Shown here one piece after another: positions 50,483-59,757 of a stretch of 64,000 nt of DNA. Every line of letters starts with the position of its first letter. Positions within the stretch are counted from its first letter, which is position 1. The notes beneath the pieces were generated by a model. The model was not told the DNA's origin and ran no database searches. It saw only the letters and a list, made by a program, of their open reading frames with translations. The position numbers were made by a program, and so were the translations under genes. This stretch comes from Actinomycetes bacterium. GTDB taxonomy: Bacteria; Actinomycetota; Thermoleophilia; Solirubrobacterales; JACPNS01. The stretch is taken from contig JAEYBE010000058.1 of NCBI GenBank assembly GCA_023404495.1, positions 20,770-84,769 of the forward strand, in the 5' to 3' direction.

Positions 50483-50925
50483 CTTTCTCCGGTGCAGTGC
50501 TCGCTTGCGAGTCCTGGGCTCATTCTCCATCCGATCGCCCACTCTGCCGGGTGGTGAACTCGTTCGCTCCATGAGGGTCGAGGCGTGCCTACTCAGATTC
50601 CGTCGCACGCACGAATTGAAGAGGGGCAGGCAGCATCGAGGAGCGCATCTCAGACGGCGATCTCACCTATGCGAAAAGTGTGCGAATTCGAGGACGATGA
50701 GGAACGACGAAATCCAATCCGAGTCTCAACATCGATATTGACCGAAAATCGAGCGAAAGCATGCTTACACGGATGCACCCTCCGCGTGTTGACGCTTCAA
50801 AGTCCTGAAAAGGCGCATGGTCATGCGGGTTTCTTGCTTTGAATTTGCAAATTCGGTGCGTAACGAGTAAGTTACGCAAGCGAAACGCCGCTCGGGCGGT
50901 ATGCGACGCGAAAGTAGGAGCCCGA
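50483..50925. other. intergenic stretch without recognised genes
   Basis: Open frames here are short, arginine/serine-rich and lack ribosome sites. I see no RNA gene or repeat. The last 100 bp hold the promoter of the helix-turn-helix gene that follows. The sequence may be decayed cargo. Confidence 0.5.
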
Positions 50926-51324
50926 ATGAGTGGACTTGAACCGCCGTGGGCGGAGGACGAGGGTGCGGAAATCGACCTCGATGAGATCGAGCTTCGCGAT
51001 GAAAAACTGGCCGCATCAGAGCGCGTTCGCCGCGGGGAAATGAAGCCTAAGACTCGGCGCGCTGCCGCCAAGATCATCCTGGCGTTGGATGCCAGACGTG
51101 AGCGCAAGGGTCTTTCAAAAGCGGCAGTCGCCCGCAGCGTCAAAAAGCAGCCGGCCGCCCTCCGGAGGTTCTTCCGCGAAGACGGAAACCCTGAGCTCTT
51201 CACGCTTCTCCAGGTCGCCGACGCCCTGGACGCGGAAATCGTTGTGAGGCCCCGAAAGCGACGGTCAAAGACCGAGCCGGTTTGGGATCCGGAGTCTTGG
51301 CAAGACAACCCGAATCTCTACTGA
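50926..51324 (+). CDS. Xre-type helix-turn-helix protein (antitoxin-like)
   Basis: 132 residues from the ATG at 50926 with GGAG upstream. An acidic N-terminus (about 1-35) leads to an Xre/Cro HTH (about 45-105): KIILALDARRERKGLSKAAVARSVKKQPAALRRFF, then LFTLLQVADALDAEIVV. The C-terminus ends WDPESWQDNPNLY. HigA-like antitoxins have this form, but no toxin gene is adjacent. The next gene is on the opposite strand. It might regulate the neighbouring defence-like genes. Confidence 0.65.
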   Translation: MSGLEPPWAEDEGAEIDLDEIELRDEKLAASERVRRGEMKPKTRRAAAKIILALDARRERKGLSKAAVARSVKKQPAALRRFFREDGNPELFTLLQVADALDAEIVVRPRKRRSKTEPVWDPESWQDNPNLY

Positions 51325-51520
51325 CCGGTTGCTGAGTCGTTCGTCGCCGATTTCGCATTGAGGGAGGTCGTGGACCAAGCCTTTGAATGTCGCGGCATCA
51401 AGACTGGCGGTGTCGCCAAGCGGTTTGCAGCGCATCCAATGCTTCTGGCTGGATCTAGCCGCGTCGGTTAAGTGGTGGTCGGCGGGCATGTGTGGCATCC
51501 GTCCGGTCGGGAGCGAGCGC

Positions 51521-52594
51521 TTAGATTGGGTAGTCGCGAAGCAGGCCGGGCTGATGACTCTCGAACTTCGCACGCCCGAAGCACCACTCGCGATCAAACG
51601 TACCGAGCGCGTTTCGATCGATTCGCAATCGCTGAATTCCTTGAAGCGAGCGGTATGCCTCCCAATCGCTGGCGAAGGATGCTGCTCCGGCCGCGGCTAC
51701 CAACGGCCCGTATGCGACTTCAGGCTCGACAGCGCAATCCCTCGGATCGAATTCAGCAAAACCCAGCAGGCGGTCGCGATGAAGCAGTGAGGCGAGCTGG
51801 GACAGAATCGCTTCGGATAGCTCCCGTTCGTGCTTTTCACGTGTCCACATGACTTCAGACGCGGATAGGGAGTAGTCGCGTCCGTCGAGTCGCGCCGGAG
51901 AGTTGTCGCTGAAATAGTCGATTCGGTCGAGAAATGCGAGGCACACGCCCGTGAGCACGTTTACGACCGCAGCTTCAGGAAGCCGGCGATGGATCTCGTC
52001 GAGAGGATCGAGAAGGGCCGAAAATGTTCCGGGGCTGTCGACTCCGCGAAGCAACTGTCGAATCTCGATGTCACTGACGGCGACCCCTCCGTCAAAGCGA
52101 CCGAACACCCATTCGCTGACTTCGAGACCAACGCATTCGCACTCAAGCCGTTCCGCGTCAGCGATGAAACCAGCAAGTTGACCCAACGCTTCCGAACGAT
52201 TCATTCGAGCCAGCTTCGGTTCTAGGCGGTGCCTTGCTACGGCGATGGCGCGCTCGTCAATACCCGGGCCTAAGCCATTGAGTGGTACCGCTGGATTCTT
52301 CCAGTATGCCTCTCGAACTCTCGCCGCTCTTCGCGCGTCTTTGAGGTCGCTCGCCTCCTCGAGTAGGAGATCGAGGTCAGCTGAGCTCTCAACGCTCTCC
52401 GCCTGGGCGACGAGCTCATCGATGCGCATCGCTTCAAGCAATTGGCGCTGACCTTCGAGAATTTCCTGCGTTGCTTTTTCGCCTTGCCTCGCGACATAGA
52501 AGAGAACCACGGTAATCGCGAGCGTCGCGGCGAGGCTTGCAATCTCGACAAGCAATGTCGCTGACGCTGTGTCTAGGCCGAACACATAACTCAT
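51521..52594 (-). CDS. membrane-anchored helical protein of unknown function
   Basis: 357 residues. One N-terminal membrane helix (LVEIASLAATLAITVVLFYVA, about 15-35) is followed by a coiled coil (about 38-95, QGEKATQEILEGQRQLLEAM) and a helical domain with no motif I recognise. Similar membrane-helix plus coiled-coil proteins are common in accessory regions, but no function can be given. Codon use and base composition are less GC-rich than the left half of the window, like the rest of the island. It is divergent from the TerB-domain gene. Confidence 0.6.
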   Translation of the reverse strand: MSYVFGLDTASATLLVEIASLAATLAITVVLFYVARQGEKATQEILEGQRQLLEAMRIDELVAQAESVESSADLDLLLEEASDLKDARRAARVREAYWKNPAVPLNGLGPGIDERAIAVARHRLEPKLARMNRSEALGQLAGFIADAERLECECVGLEVSEWVFGRFDGGVAVSDIEIRQLLRGVDSPGTFSALLDPLDEIHRRLPEAAVVNVLTGVCLAFLDRIDYFSDNSPARLDGRDYSLSASEVMWTREKHERELSEAILSQLASLLHRDRLLGFAEFDPRDCAVEPEVAYGPLVAAAGAASFASDWEAYRSLQGIQRLRIDRNALGTFDREWCFGRAKFESHQPGLLRDYPI

Positions 52595-52785
52595 TTCTCC
52601 CGTGGGCGCAGGCGGGGAAAGCTGACTTCTTCGCGACAGACTGGTCTACGTGACGGACGCTGCTGCATTCCGATTTATGCGTGAACCCATACTTAGTTAG
52701 CCCAGGCTGCCGCCCGGAGACAAGAATTCGGTAGTAAATTCTTTGCATGCGTGCAGCGAGTCTCAGATCGACGCAGGACTATTGA

Positions 52786-54981
52786 ATGGCGTTCGGGCTA
52801 TTCAAGAGCAAGAGTTCCGAGCCGACCATGGTGATCGAATTTCGGATCGGCGATGTGGTCCAGCGCATCGGTACCTACCCAGATTCGCGTCGGCCCAAGA
52901 GCCCCCCTCAAACTCACCACGACGTAGAGAGCTGTTGGGTTCCGCCTGGACAGCAGGTTGAGGTGGCTGGAAGGATCATCCACGGCCCTCTATACGTCGG
53001 ACACAATCTCGCTCCGGCTGCTCACGACTCGTACTGGGTTCAGATTGAGCCCGCGCTGGTCGACACAACACTCGCAATCGGTCCGCCTGGCGGGCTCGCT
53101 ACTCCTCCTGAGGAGTATTGGCGCACGACCTTTGCAGATTTGACGCCGCAACAGCGGGGCGTCTACTTGGATTGGCTTGCGGCGGGTCGCCGGATCGGCG
53201 AGCTCGACCCATACTTCGTCCGACTCTTTCTTTGGGGGCTTGAACGGCGCACCCTTGTTGATGCTCAAAAGAGCGAGATCGCAAAGCAAGAAATCCCGGC
53301 CATCCTTGACGAGTTGCTTCGAATGCGGGATGAAGCGTCTGTTCATCGCGCGCTCGAGAATCAAATCGATGAACTCGTGAAGATAATCAGGGTCCGGGAA
53401 CTTGAAGCACTGGGAGCGAACGTCGAACCTCCGTCGCGATCGATTGGCTGGCGAGTTCCACTGGAGCTTCAGATTGGGCTCGGAGCGCGCGCGGAGAGCG
53501 GCGAAAAAGTCGACGCTCGGTGGGCGCTGGCTTGGGCGAGGACGAACCCGGCGGTGAGTCTTCGGACTGCCGCGACTCGATGCGAAGCGGAGTTTGATCA
53601 GCTTTTCGTAACTCGGTTCGCCGTGCGACACCAGAACGGCTTGACCGTCAAGCCTCTGAAGGCGAAGCTCAAGGTCTCCTACTACCCGTCGAGTCCGGGA
53701 ATCGTCGGTAGCGTTGAATACACGACGCGTTACTCGGACATCATTGACTCCGCACAGTTGGCCAACCCAATCGGAGCCCTCGTTGCCGATTGCACGGATT
53801 CTCTGGACTCGCTAAGTCGTTTGCTTGGCCGGAGGCCAGAGTCTCGCGGGACTTTGGAGGCGATCGAACTCACGCCTGTCGAACTACTTGAGGATTCTGA
53901 GAATGACGTGGCGCGCAGGTTTCAAAAATTGGCGGATCGCGTTTCCATCGGGGACTCGACCTGCTCGGTCGCCGAGGTGCTTGAAGCTGCTGGGGTGACC
54001 GGGAGCAACGGGTCGAAGAAGAGCGATTTCACTGCTCCGTCAAGAATGCTTGAGAAATTTGGAGTTGGATTTGAGCCAGATCCGCGCTTTGATGCCCATG
54101 TCCCGCGCATCGATGATCAGTTGCTCCTGTTCGAGCTGCCCGAGGACCGCATTAACACCCCGACCGCCGAGTTTCTGGTCGCCGCGGCATTTTTGCATCT
54201 CGCGGCCGGCGTCGCTGGGGCGGATGGCGTGATCGACGATTCGGAATTCGAACATCTGAGCGAATCGATCAACGAATATGGAGTGGCAGCAGATTCCGAG
54301 GTCGCTCGGCTCATAAAACGGCTGGAGAGCTATCGCAGACGGCCGCCGTCCGCGACGCAGCTGAAAGCGCGTACAAAGAAGCTCGACGCCAAGGATCGCT
54401 CTTCCGTCTTGAGTTCGATCCTTGCCGTCGCGTTCGCGGATGGAAACATTGCTCCGTCTGAGGTCGCGGCGCTGACCAAGATCTACGAGGCCTTTGGAGT
54501 GCCGACTGAGGATCTTTTCGCGCATCTTCATTCGGCCGACACTGCAGGGGCGGTTGGCACGCATGCTCCAGCAAATTCCGTCCGCGGACGGAATGACGGT
54601 GAAATCGAACCGTCGGCAAGTGTGGAATTCAAACTAGATCGATCGGTGATCGAGCACAAAGCTCGCGAAACCGAACTCGCGTCTGCGCTTTTGGGTGAAA
54701 TCTTTGCCGACGGAGATGAGGTGGTTGCCGTTCCGTCGGGGGTTGAGCGTGGACGGTTCGGGCTCGAGGCCACCACGACAGAGTTCCTAAACCGCATGCT
54801 CACTGAACAGACCTGGTCGCGGACCGATCTTGATCAAGTTGCGGCAGAGGTCGGTGTCCTCCTCGACGGGGCATTGGAGCAGATAAACGAGGTTGCCTTC
54901 GACTTGGCAGACGCGCCGCTGTGGGAAGGTGACGACCCGGTTGACGTGTACACGGAAACGATTGAGGCGATGGGCTCATGA
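52786..54981 (+). CDS. TerB-N / TerB / TerB-C domain protein
   Basis: 731 residues. The TerB-N domain (about 40-260) shows EEYWRTTFADLTPQQRGVYLDWLAAGRR and RLFLWGLERRTLVDAQ. The central TerB domain (about 460-590) has EF-hand-like acidic turns AGADGVIDDSEFEHLS and AFADGNIAPSEVAALTKIYEAFG. The TerB-C domain (about 655-730) has NRMLTEQTWSRTDLDQVAAEVG and INEVAFDLADAPLWEGDDP. TerB proteins are thought to link membrane-associated or DNA-processing complexes in stress and phage response. The next gene overlaps its end (ATGA), starting a three-gene coupled cassette. Confidence 0.9.
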   Translation: MAFGLFKSKSSEPTMVIEFRIGDVVQRIGTYPDSRRPKSPPQTHHDVESCWVPPGQQVEVAGRIIHGPLYVGHNLAPAAHDSYWVQIEPALVDTTLAIGPPGGLATPPEEYWRTTFADLTPQQRGVYLDWLAAGRRIGELDPYFVRLFLWGLERRTLVDAQKSEIAKQEIPAILDELLRMRDEASVHRALENQIDELVKIIRVRELEALGANVEPPSRSIGWRVPLELQIGLGARAESGEKVDARWALAWARTNPAVSLRTAATRCEAEFDQLFVTRFAVRHQNGLTVKPLKAKLKVSYYPSSPGIVGSVEYTTRYSDIIDSAQLANPIGALVADCTDSLDSLSRLLGRRPESRGTLEAIELTPVELLEDSENDVARRFQKLADRVSIGDSTCSVAEVLEAAGVTGSNGSKKSDFTAPSRMLEKFGVGFEPDPRFDAHVPRIDDQLLLFELPEDRINTPTAEFLVAAAFLHLAAGVAGADGVIDDSEFEHLSESINEYGVAADSEVARLIKRLESYRRRPPSATQLKARTKKLDAKDRSSVLSSILAVAFADGNIAPSEVAALTKIYEAFGVPTEDLFAHLHSADTAGAVGTHAPANSVRGRNDGEIEPSASVEFKLDRSVIEHKARETELASALLGEIFADGDEVVAVPSGVERGRFGLEATTTEFLNRMLTEQTWSRTDLDQVAAEVGVLLDGALEQINEVAFDLADAPLWEGDDPVDVYTETIEAMGS

Positions 54982-56294
54982 ATGCGCCTGCGGTGATTCG
55001 TCCAAAGGAGCGAGATGCGATCATGCAGGCGCTGTCAAGCGGGGTCGTTCCTCGTCTCGGTCAGCGACACATTCAAGTCGGGCGAGCAGGTGAACTCAAG
55101 GCCCTGGTCGGCGATGTGGCTCGGATCTCCGATGGCGGCTCTTCGTTTCGCCTGATCATTGGCGACTACGGTGCCGGCAAGTCATTCTTCCTTAGTCTTG
55201 TCAAGGCTGTTGCGCTCGAGCAGAAGCTAGTTGCGACCTCTGCGGATCTCAGCCCAGAGAAGCGGCTTTTCGCGACCGGCGGTCAGGCGGTCGCGCTCTA
55301 CCGTGAGCTTGTCGCGAATCTGAGTACGCGCTCTCGGCCCGATGGCGGTGCGCTCCCGGCCATCGTCGAACGCTTCATCTCCAGCTCTGCCGCTGAGGCG
55401 ACGGATTCCGACGTCGCGGTTCAAGAGGTGATAGCCCGAAAGCTCTCTGAGTTGACGGAGTACGTAGGGGGCTATGACTTCGCCGCGGTTGTAGCCGCGT
55501 ACGCGCGCGGCCACGAGAGTGGTGACGAGCAATTGAAATCAGACGCGATCAGATGGCTTCGCGGTGAATTCGCGACCAAGACTGACGCCCGCGCCGCGCT
55601 CGGCGTGCGAACGATCGTCGAAGACTCGACGGTGATTGATCACCTGAAGCTTCTGGCCGGGCTTGTTCGAAAGGCTGGCTTCGAGGGGATGATGGTCGTC
55701 ATCGATGAAATGGTGAACCTGTACAAGCTCGCGCATGGTCAGTCGCGTGCGTCGAATTACGAGCAGATCCTTCGAATTCTCAATGACACGTTGGGGTCTG
55801 CCACTGGAATCGGCTACGTGATGGCTGGGACTCCGGATTTCCTGTACGACCCACGCAAGGGCCTCTATAGCTATGCGGCCCTTCAATCAAGATTGGCCGA
55901 AAACCCGTATGCGGTGGATGGAGTTGTGGATTTCACTGGGCCGGTGATCAAGCTCGAATGCCTCTCTCCAGAGGACTTGTTCCTATTGCTAGTGAACATT
56001 CGAACCGTGGTGATGTCGAGTCCGTCGGCGAGCCACGTGGATTTTCCGGATGAGGCAATCGAAGCGTTCATGCGACATTGTTCGGACCGGGTTGGCGCGG
56101 CGTATTTCCAGACCCCACGAAACGTGATCAAGTCGTTCGTCAGCTTGCTTGCGATTCTCGAACAGAACCCAAACATCGCCTGGAGTGAGCTGGTTGCAAA
56201 CGTGGAAATCGAGGACGACCCTGGGGAGGACTTGTCTCCTGACTTGGCGCAGGACCAAGATGGGGACGACAGCTTGGCGACGTTCTCGTTGTGA
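54978..56294 (+). CDS. BrxD-like ATP-binding protein (DUF2791)
   Basis: 438 residues. The Walker A motif is IGDYGAGKSFFLS (about 61-73), followed by VVIDEMVNLYKLA as the Walker B region and ILRILNDTLGSATGIGYVMAGTPDFLYDPRKGLYSY as the sensor-1-like part. The DUF2791 family is the ATPase called BrxD in some BREX types. It overlaps the TerB gene (ATGA) and the helicase gene (GTGA), so all three are probably made in fixed ratio. No other BREX component (PglX, PglZ, BrxA-C) is in the window. It likely powers loading or control of the helicase. Confidence 0.88.
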   Translation: MNAPAVIRPKERDAIMQALSSGVVPRLGQRHIQVGRAGELKALVGDVARISDGGSSFRLIIGDYGAGKSFFLSLVKAVALEQKLVATSADLSPEKRLFATGGQAVALYRELVANLSTRSRPDGGALPAIVERFISSSAAEATDSDVAVQEVIARKLSELTEYVGGYDFAAVVAAYARGHESGDEQLKSDAIRWLRGEFATKTDARAALGVRTIVEDSTVIDHLKLLAGLVRKAGFEGMMVVIDEMVNLYKLAHGQSRASNYEQILRILNDTLGSATGIGYVMAGTPDFLYDPRKGLYSYAALQSRLAENPYAVDGVVDFTGPVIKLECLSPEDLFLLLVNIRTVVMSSPSASHVDFPDEAIEAFMRHCSDRVGAAYFQTPRNVIKSFVSLLAILEQNPNIAWSELVANVEIEDDPGEDLSPDLAQDQDGDDSLATFSL

Positions 56295-58456
56295 CGCAGG
56301 GGGACGGCTCTTTCGAGCTTCTCAGTTCAAACGTCAAAAAGTGGGTCTTCGACCAGGGCTGGGCGAAACTGCGTGAAATTCAGGAGGCTGCGGTCCCAGC
56401 GATTCTCTCCCGGGACAGGGATGTGTTGATTTCGTCCCCCACAGCCTCCGGCAAGACCGAAGCAGCATTCTTGCCTCTGTTCAGCCTCTTGGATAATCGC
56501 GATGCGGATCTCGTGGTCGTGGTCAGCCCGCTGAAGGCGCTTATCAACGACCAGACGTTTCGTTTGACCCCATTGGCAGAAGCATGTGATGTGCCCCTCA
56601 CGCCGTGGCACGGAGACGCCCCAACGGGGCAGAAGCGGAAATTCGAAGCGGATCCTCGGGGGGTGCTGATGATCACTCCAGAATCGCTTGAGGCGATGCA
56701 CGTCCTCAGAGGTCCGGCCGTGAAGCAGATGCTCGGTCACGTCGACGCTTTTGTTGTTGACGAGCTGCACTCATTTGTCGGCGGGGAGCGTGGCCGACAG
56801 CTCCAGAGTCTGCTCGCTCGAATCGAAGCTGCAGCTGGTGGCTTCCGGCCGCGAATTGGGCTAAGCGCGACCATGGGCGACGTTGATGATGCGGCAGCAT
56901 TCCTACGACCGACCGGTGGCCAGCCCGTGCAGACGATTGACGTGAAGGGGGACGGGCGCGAGCTGAGAATGGGCGTTCAAGGATTTGTCGGCGACGAACT
57001 CGATGCTCTTCCCGCGATCGCACTCGAGGTGTTCGAGCAACTCAGGGGGCGTGACCAGCTGCTTTTCGCCAACAGCCGTCGAGACGTTGAGCTCTTGGCG
57101 GATGAATTGCGCTCCCACTCCGAACTGAGATCAGTCCCGAACGAATACTTCCCACACCATGGCTCACTCTCTCGGGCCCAGCGCGAGTTCGTAGAGGATC
57201 GATTGCGCCAGCCGGGTGCACCGACGACAGCAGTCTGCACCTCGACACTGGAACTCGGGATCGACGTGGGAACCGTGGAAAGCATCGGACAGGTTGGTGC
57301 ACCTCAGTCCGTGTCCGCTCTTCGGCAACGACTTGGCCGCAGCGGCCGAAGGGCGGAAGATCCGGCGGTTCTGCGCGTCTTCTTGCGCGAGCTATCGCCC
57401 GGCGACCGCGAGAGCCTCTACGAACGACTTGGCGTTCCAACGGTCCAGACGATCGCAGTGATCGAGCTTCTGTTGTCTGGTTGGTGCGAGACCCCACGTA
57501 GTGACATGCTGGGACTTTCGACTTTGGTTCAACAGCTGCTCTCGGTGATTGCCGAACGAAATGGCATCAGAGCTGACGCGGCTTGGAACCTCCTTTGCGG
57601 TCGAGGGGCGTTCCCGCTTGTCGATCGGGGTCAGTTCGCCGTCTTCCTTCGATCGCTGCACGAACATGACTTGATTCAGCAGGCGGGGGATGGCGAGTTG
57701 ATGCTTGGACTGGCCGGCGAACGGCTGACAGCCAACTACGACTTCTACTCGGCGTTCACAAGCCCAGTGGAGTACCGAGTGGTTGCTGCCGGGGCCGATC
57801 TCGGCTCGCTTCCGGTCGCAATTCCAGTATCTGTGGGAATGCCGCTGGTGTTCTCCGGGCGGCGTTGGGTCGTCGACGCCGTGGACGACGATGCTCGCAC
57901 GATTCTCGTGGCGCCGACGCAGACCAAGAAGGCGACACGCTTTTCTGGCGCGCCCGGATTCTTGGACATTGCGATCCGCGCCCAGATGTTCAGGATCTAC
58001 GCTGGCCAGGAAGTTGCCCCCTACCTCGATCCTCGCGCGCGGGAATTCCTCTCGCTTGCTCGAGATGAGTTTCAGCGGCTGGGACTCGGCAAAAGACCGA
58101 TTGTCGGCGGCGAGGAAGAATGGTTGGTTTTTCCATGGTGCGGTGACCGAGGCATGATCACCCTCCTTTGGACACTTAGGGCACGCGGGCTTGACGCCAG
58201 AATGGACAGCGTTGCGATCAGGGTTCCGCACGCGCCGTTGGCGGAAGTGCAGGATGCGCTGGCCTTGCTGGTCGAGGGTGGTGTTAAAGCGGAGCAGCTG
58301 GCTGCAATTGCGGAGCCCAAGTCGTTTGAGAAGCACCACAGCTATCTGACTGAGACGCTGCTCTGTGCCGACTACGCAAGTGCAGTCATAGATCTTGAAG
58401 AAGCGAAATCAAGCGCTTCGAAGATTCTTCACGCTCTTCGCGTGTCTTCGTTCTGA
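56291..58456 (+). CDS. DEAD/DEAH superfamily II helicase, BrxHI/Lhr-like
   Basis: 721 residues from a GTG overlapping the BrxD-like stop. The Q-motif region is AKLREIQEAAVPAIL, motif I is SSPTASGKTEAAFLPLFS (about 49-66), motif Ia VVSPLKALINDQ, motif II VDELH, motif III LSATMGD, motif V TSTLELGIDVGTV and motif VI RQRLGRSGRR. The C-terminal half (about 370-721) is an Lhr-like extension. This combination matches BrxHI helicases of BREX type 2-like loci. It should unwind DNA or remodel protein-DNA complexes as part of the TerB-BrxD-BrxHI cassette. Confidence 0.9.
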   Translation: MTQGDGSFELLSSNVKKWVFDQGWAKLREIQEAAVPAILSRDRDVLISSPTASGKTEAAFLPLFSLLDNRDADLVVVVSPLKALINDQTFRLTPLAEACDVPLTPWHGDAPTGQKRKFEADPRGVLMITPESLEAMHVLRGPAVKQMLGHVDAFVVDELHSFVGGERGRQLQSLLARIEAAAGGFRPRIGLSATMGDVDDAAAFLRPTGGQPVQTIDVKGDGRELRMGVQGFVGDELDALPAIALEVFEQLRGRDQLLFANSRRDVELLADELRSHSELRSVPNEYFPHHGSLSRAQREFVEDRLRQPGAPTTAVCTSTLELGIDVGTVESIGQVGAPQSVSALRQRLGRSGRRAEDPAVLRVFLRELSPGDRESLYERLGVPTVQTIAVIELLLSGWCETPRSDMLGLSTLVQQLLSVIAERNGIRADAAWNLLCGRGAFPLVDRGQFAVFLRSLHEHDLIQQAGDGELMLGLAGERLTANYDFYSAFTSPVEYRVVAAGADLGSLPVAIPVSVGMPLVFSGRRWVVDAVDDDARTILVAPTQTKKATRFSGAPGFLDIAIRAQMFRIYAGQEVAPYLDPRAREFLSLARDEFQRLGLGKRPIVGGEEEWLVFPWCGDRGMITLLWTLRARGLDARMDSVAIRVPHAPLAEVQDALALLVEGGVKAEQLAAIAEPKSFEKHHSYLTETLLCADYASAVIDLEEAKSSASKILHALRVSSF

Positions 58457-58542
58457 TAGCGCTGAGTCGGGTCTTCTGAGTCGCAGAGGTTGGTCAATCC
58501 TCTTGGCTGACTTAGCGATCAACTGGAGAGAATGAGCTCGGG

Positions 58543-59757
58543 CTAGTCGACCGTGACGCCAATGGCGTTCCAGAAGGCACGCTCAGAAATAACTCTTACC
58601 CCGAGGTCGCGGGCTTTGCGCGCCTTGCTGGAAAGGCTCTCCGGATCCACCACAACAAGAAGGTCCAGCTTCTTGCTCACGCCGGATTTGTTGACCAACC
58701 CTGCGCCCTCAGCCAAGCTTTGTGCGCGCGACCGCGAAATGGCCGATCCGTTAATCGTTGATTCAAGCTCCCCGGTGAAGCACACGGTTGCCCCGACGAA
58801 GGACTCTGGCTCCGCAACGAGCGTCGCCGCACCGACCGCATCGGTTGACTCCGCACTAAGTCCAAGCAGCGCCTCGACTGCCTCGAGATCACGTTTCTCG
58901 GATTCGCTCAGAAACCCATCGCTCAAGAACTTGGCGTTTAGGGCGGCGAGGTACGAGCCGTGAATGCTCTCGACGGCTTCTCGGGGAAGTTCGAGCTCCT
59001 GCGCGCACGTCAATAGCGCGGCGTGTTCGTCATCTGTAACTCGACGGTCTTCAAGGACGCGCACGAGAAGCTGTGTGTAGGCCTGAACCGCGGCTTGCTC
59101 CACAGCGCTTTCCTTGGACAGCGCAAGGCCAATGTCGGTCAACGTGCGCTTCGGAAGTTCGGCGTTGGCTCCACGGGGGCGTGGGGAGGCACTTGCTTTG
59201 ATGCTTCCGTCAAAGGAGAACGGCCTGAGTTCCGCCATCGCAGGAGCGAATTGCTCGTACTTCAGAGCGACCAGCTCCGCGCATGCTTTGGCGTCCGCGA
59301 GCGCGGTGTGAGCCTCGCCAAGCGAGATACCGCAGGCGGCGCAGCAGGCCTCAAGATTCGTAGGATGGAAGCCAAGACTCGCCAAAGCTCGGAGCGTGCA
59401 AAACCAATCCAGCGGATGATCGGGGATCCCGGAATGGTCGAGTTCGCTGTCGAGAAAGCCCTTGTCGAAAGATGCGTTGTGGGCGATGGGCACGCGACCG
59501 TTAAATACCTCAAGCACGGATCCGGCGATCTGATTAAAGGTCGGCGAGTCCACCACGTCGCCGCCGCGTAGGCCGTGGACTGCCGAGGCAGTCACGTCTC
59601 GCTGCGGGTTGACTGTCGTGGTCCACTCGCCCTGAATCTCGCGACCTTTGCCGTACACCAGGCCGATCTCGACGACTCGATGGTGATAAGCGGGGTGGAT
59701 TCCGGTCGTTTCAAAATCGCATACGACCCAAGGGATACCAGCAGCCTCGTCACCCAT
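58543..59757 (-). CDS. DEDDh 3'-5' exonuclease with TerB-like and BRCT domains
   Basis: 404 residues. The DnaQ-like exonuclease (1-175) has D14 and E16 in VVCDFETTGIHP, then AHNASFDKGFLDSE, and the H..D motif in GEAHTALADAKACAEL. A middle segment (about 210-300) with LEDRRVTDDEHAALLTCAQEL and KFLSDGFLSESEKRDLEAVEALLGL resembles a TerB domain. The C-terminal BRCT domain (about 320-404) starts FVGATVCFTGELEST. It is last in a leftward operon, overlapping the SMC-like gene by 8 bp. The TerB-like part connects it in theme with the convergent TerB cassette. Confidence 0.85.
   Translation of the reverse strand: MGDEAAGIPWVVCDFETTGIHPAYHHRVVEIGLVYGKGREIQGEWTTTVNPQRDVTASAVHGLRGGDVVDSPTFNQIAGSVLEVFNGRVPIAHNASFDKGFLDSELDHSGIPDHPLDWFCTLRALASLGFHPTNLEACCAACGISLGEAHTALADAKACAELVALKYEQFAPAMAELRPFSFDGSIKASASPRPRGANAELPKRTLTDIGLALSKESAVEQAAVQAYTQLLVRVLEDRRVTDDEHAALLTCAQELELPREAVESIHGSYLAALNAKFLSDGFLSESEKRDLEAVEALLGLSAESTDAVGAATLVAEPESFVGATVCFTGELESTINGSAISRSRAQSLAEGAGLVNKSGVSKKLDLLVVVDPESLSSKARKARDLGVRVISERAFWNAIGVTVD

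Noticed and set aside
52786..58456. Complete BREX system
   Set aside because: Only BrxD-like and BrxHI-like genes are seen; methylase, PglZ-like phosphatase and the other Brx genes are absent from the window.
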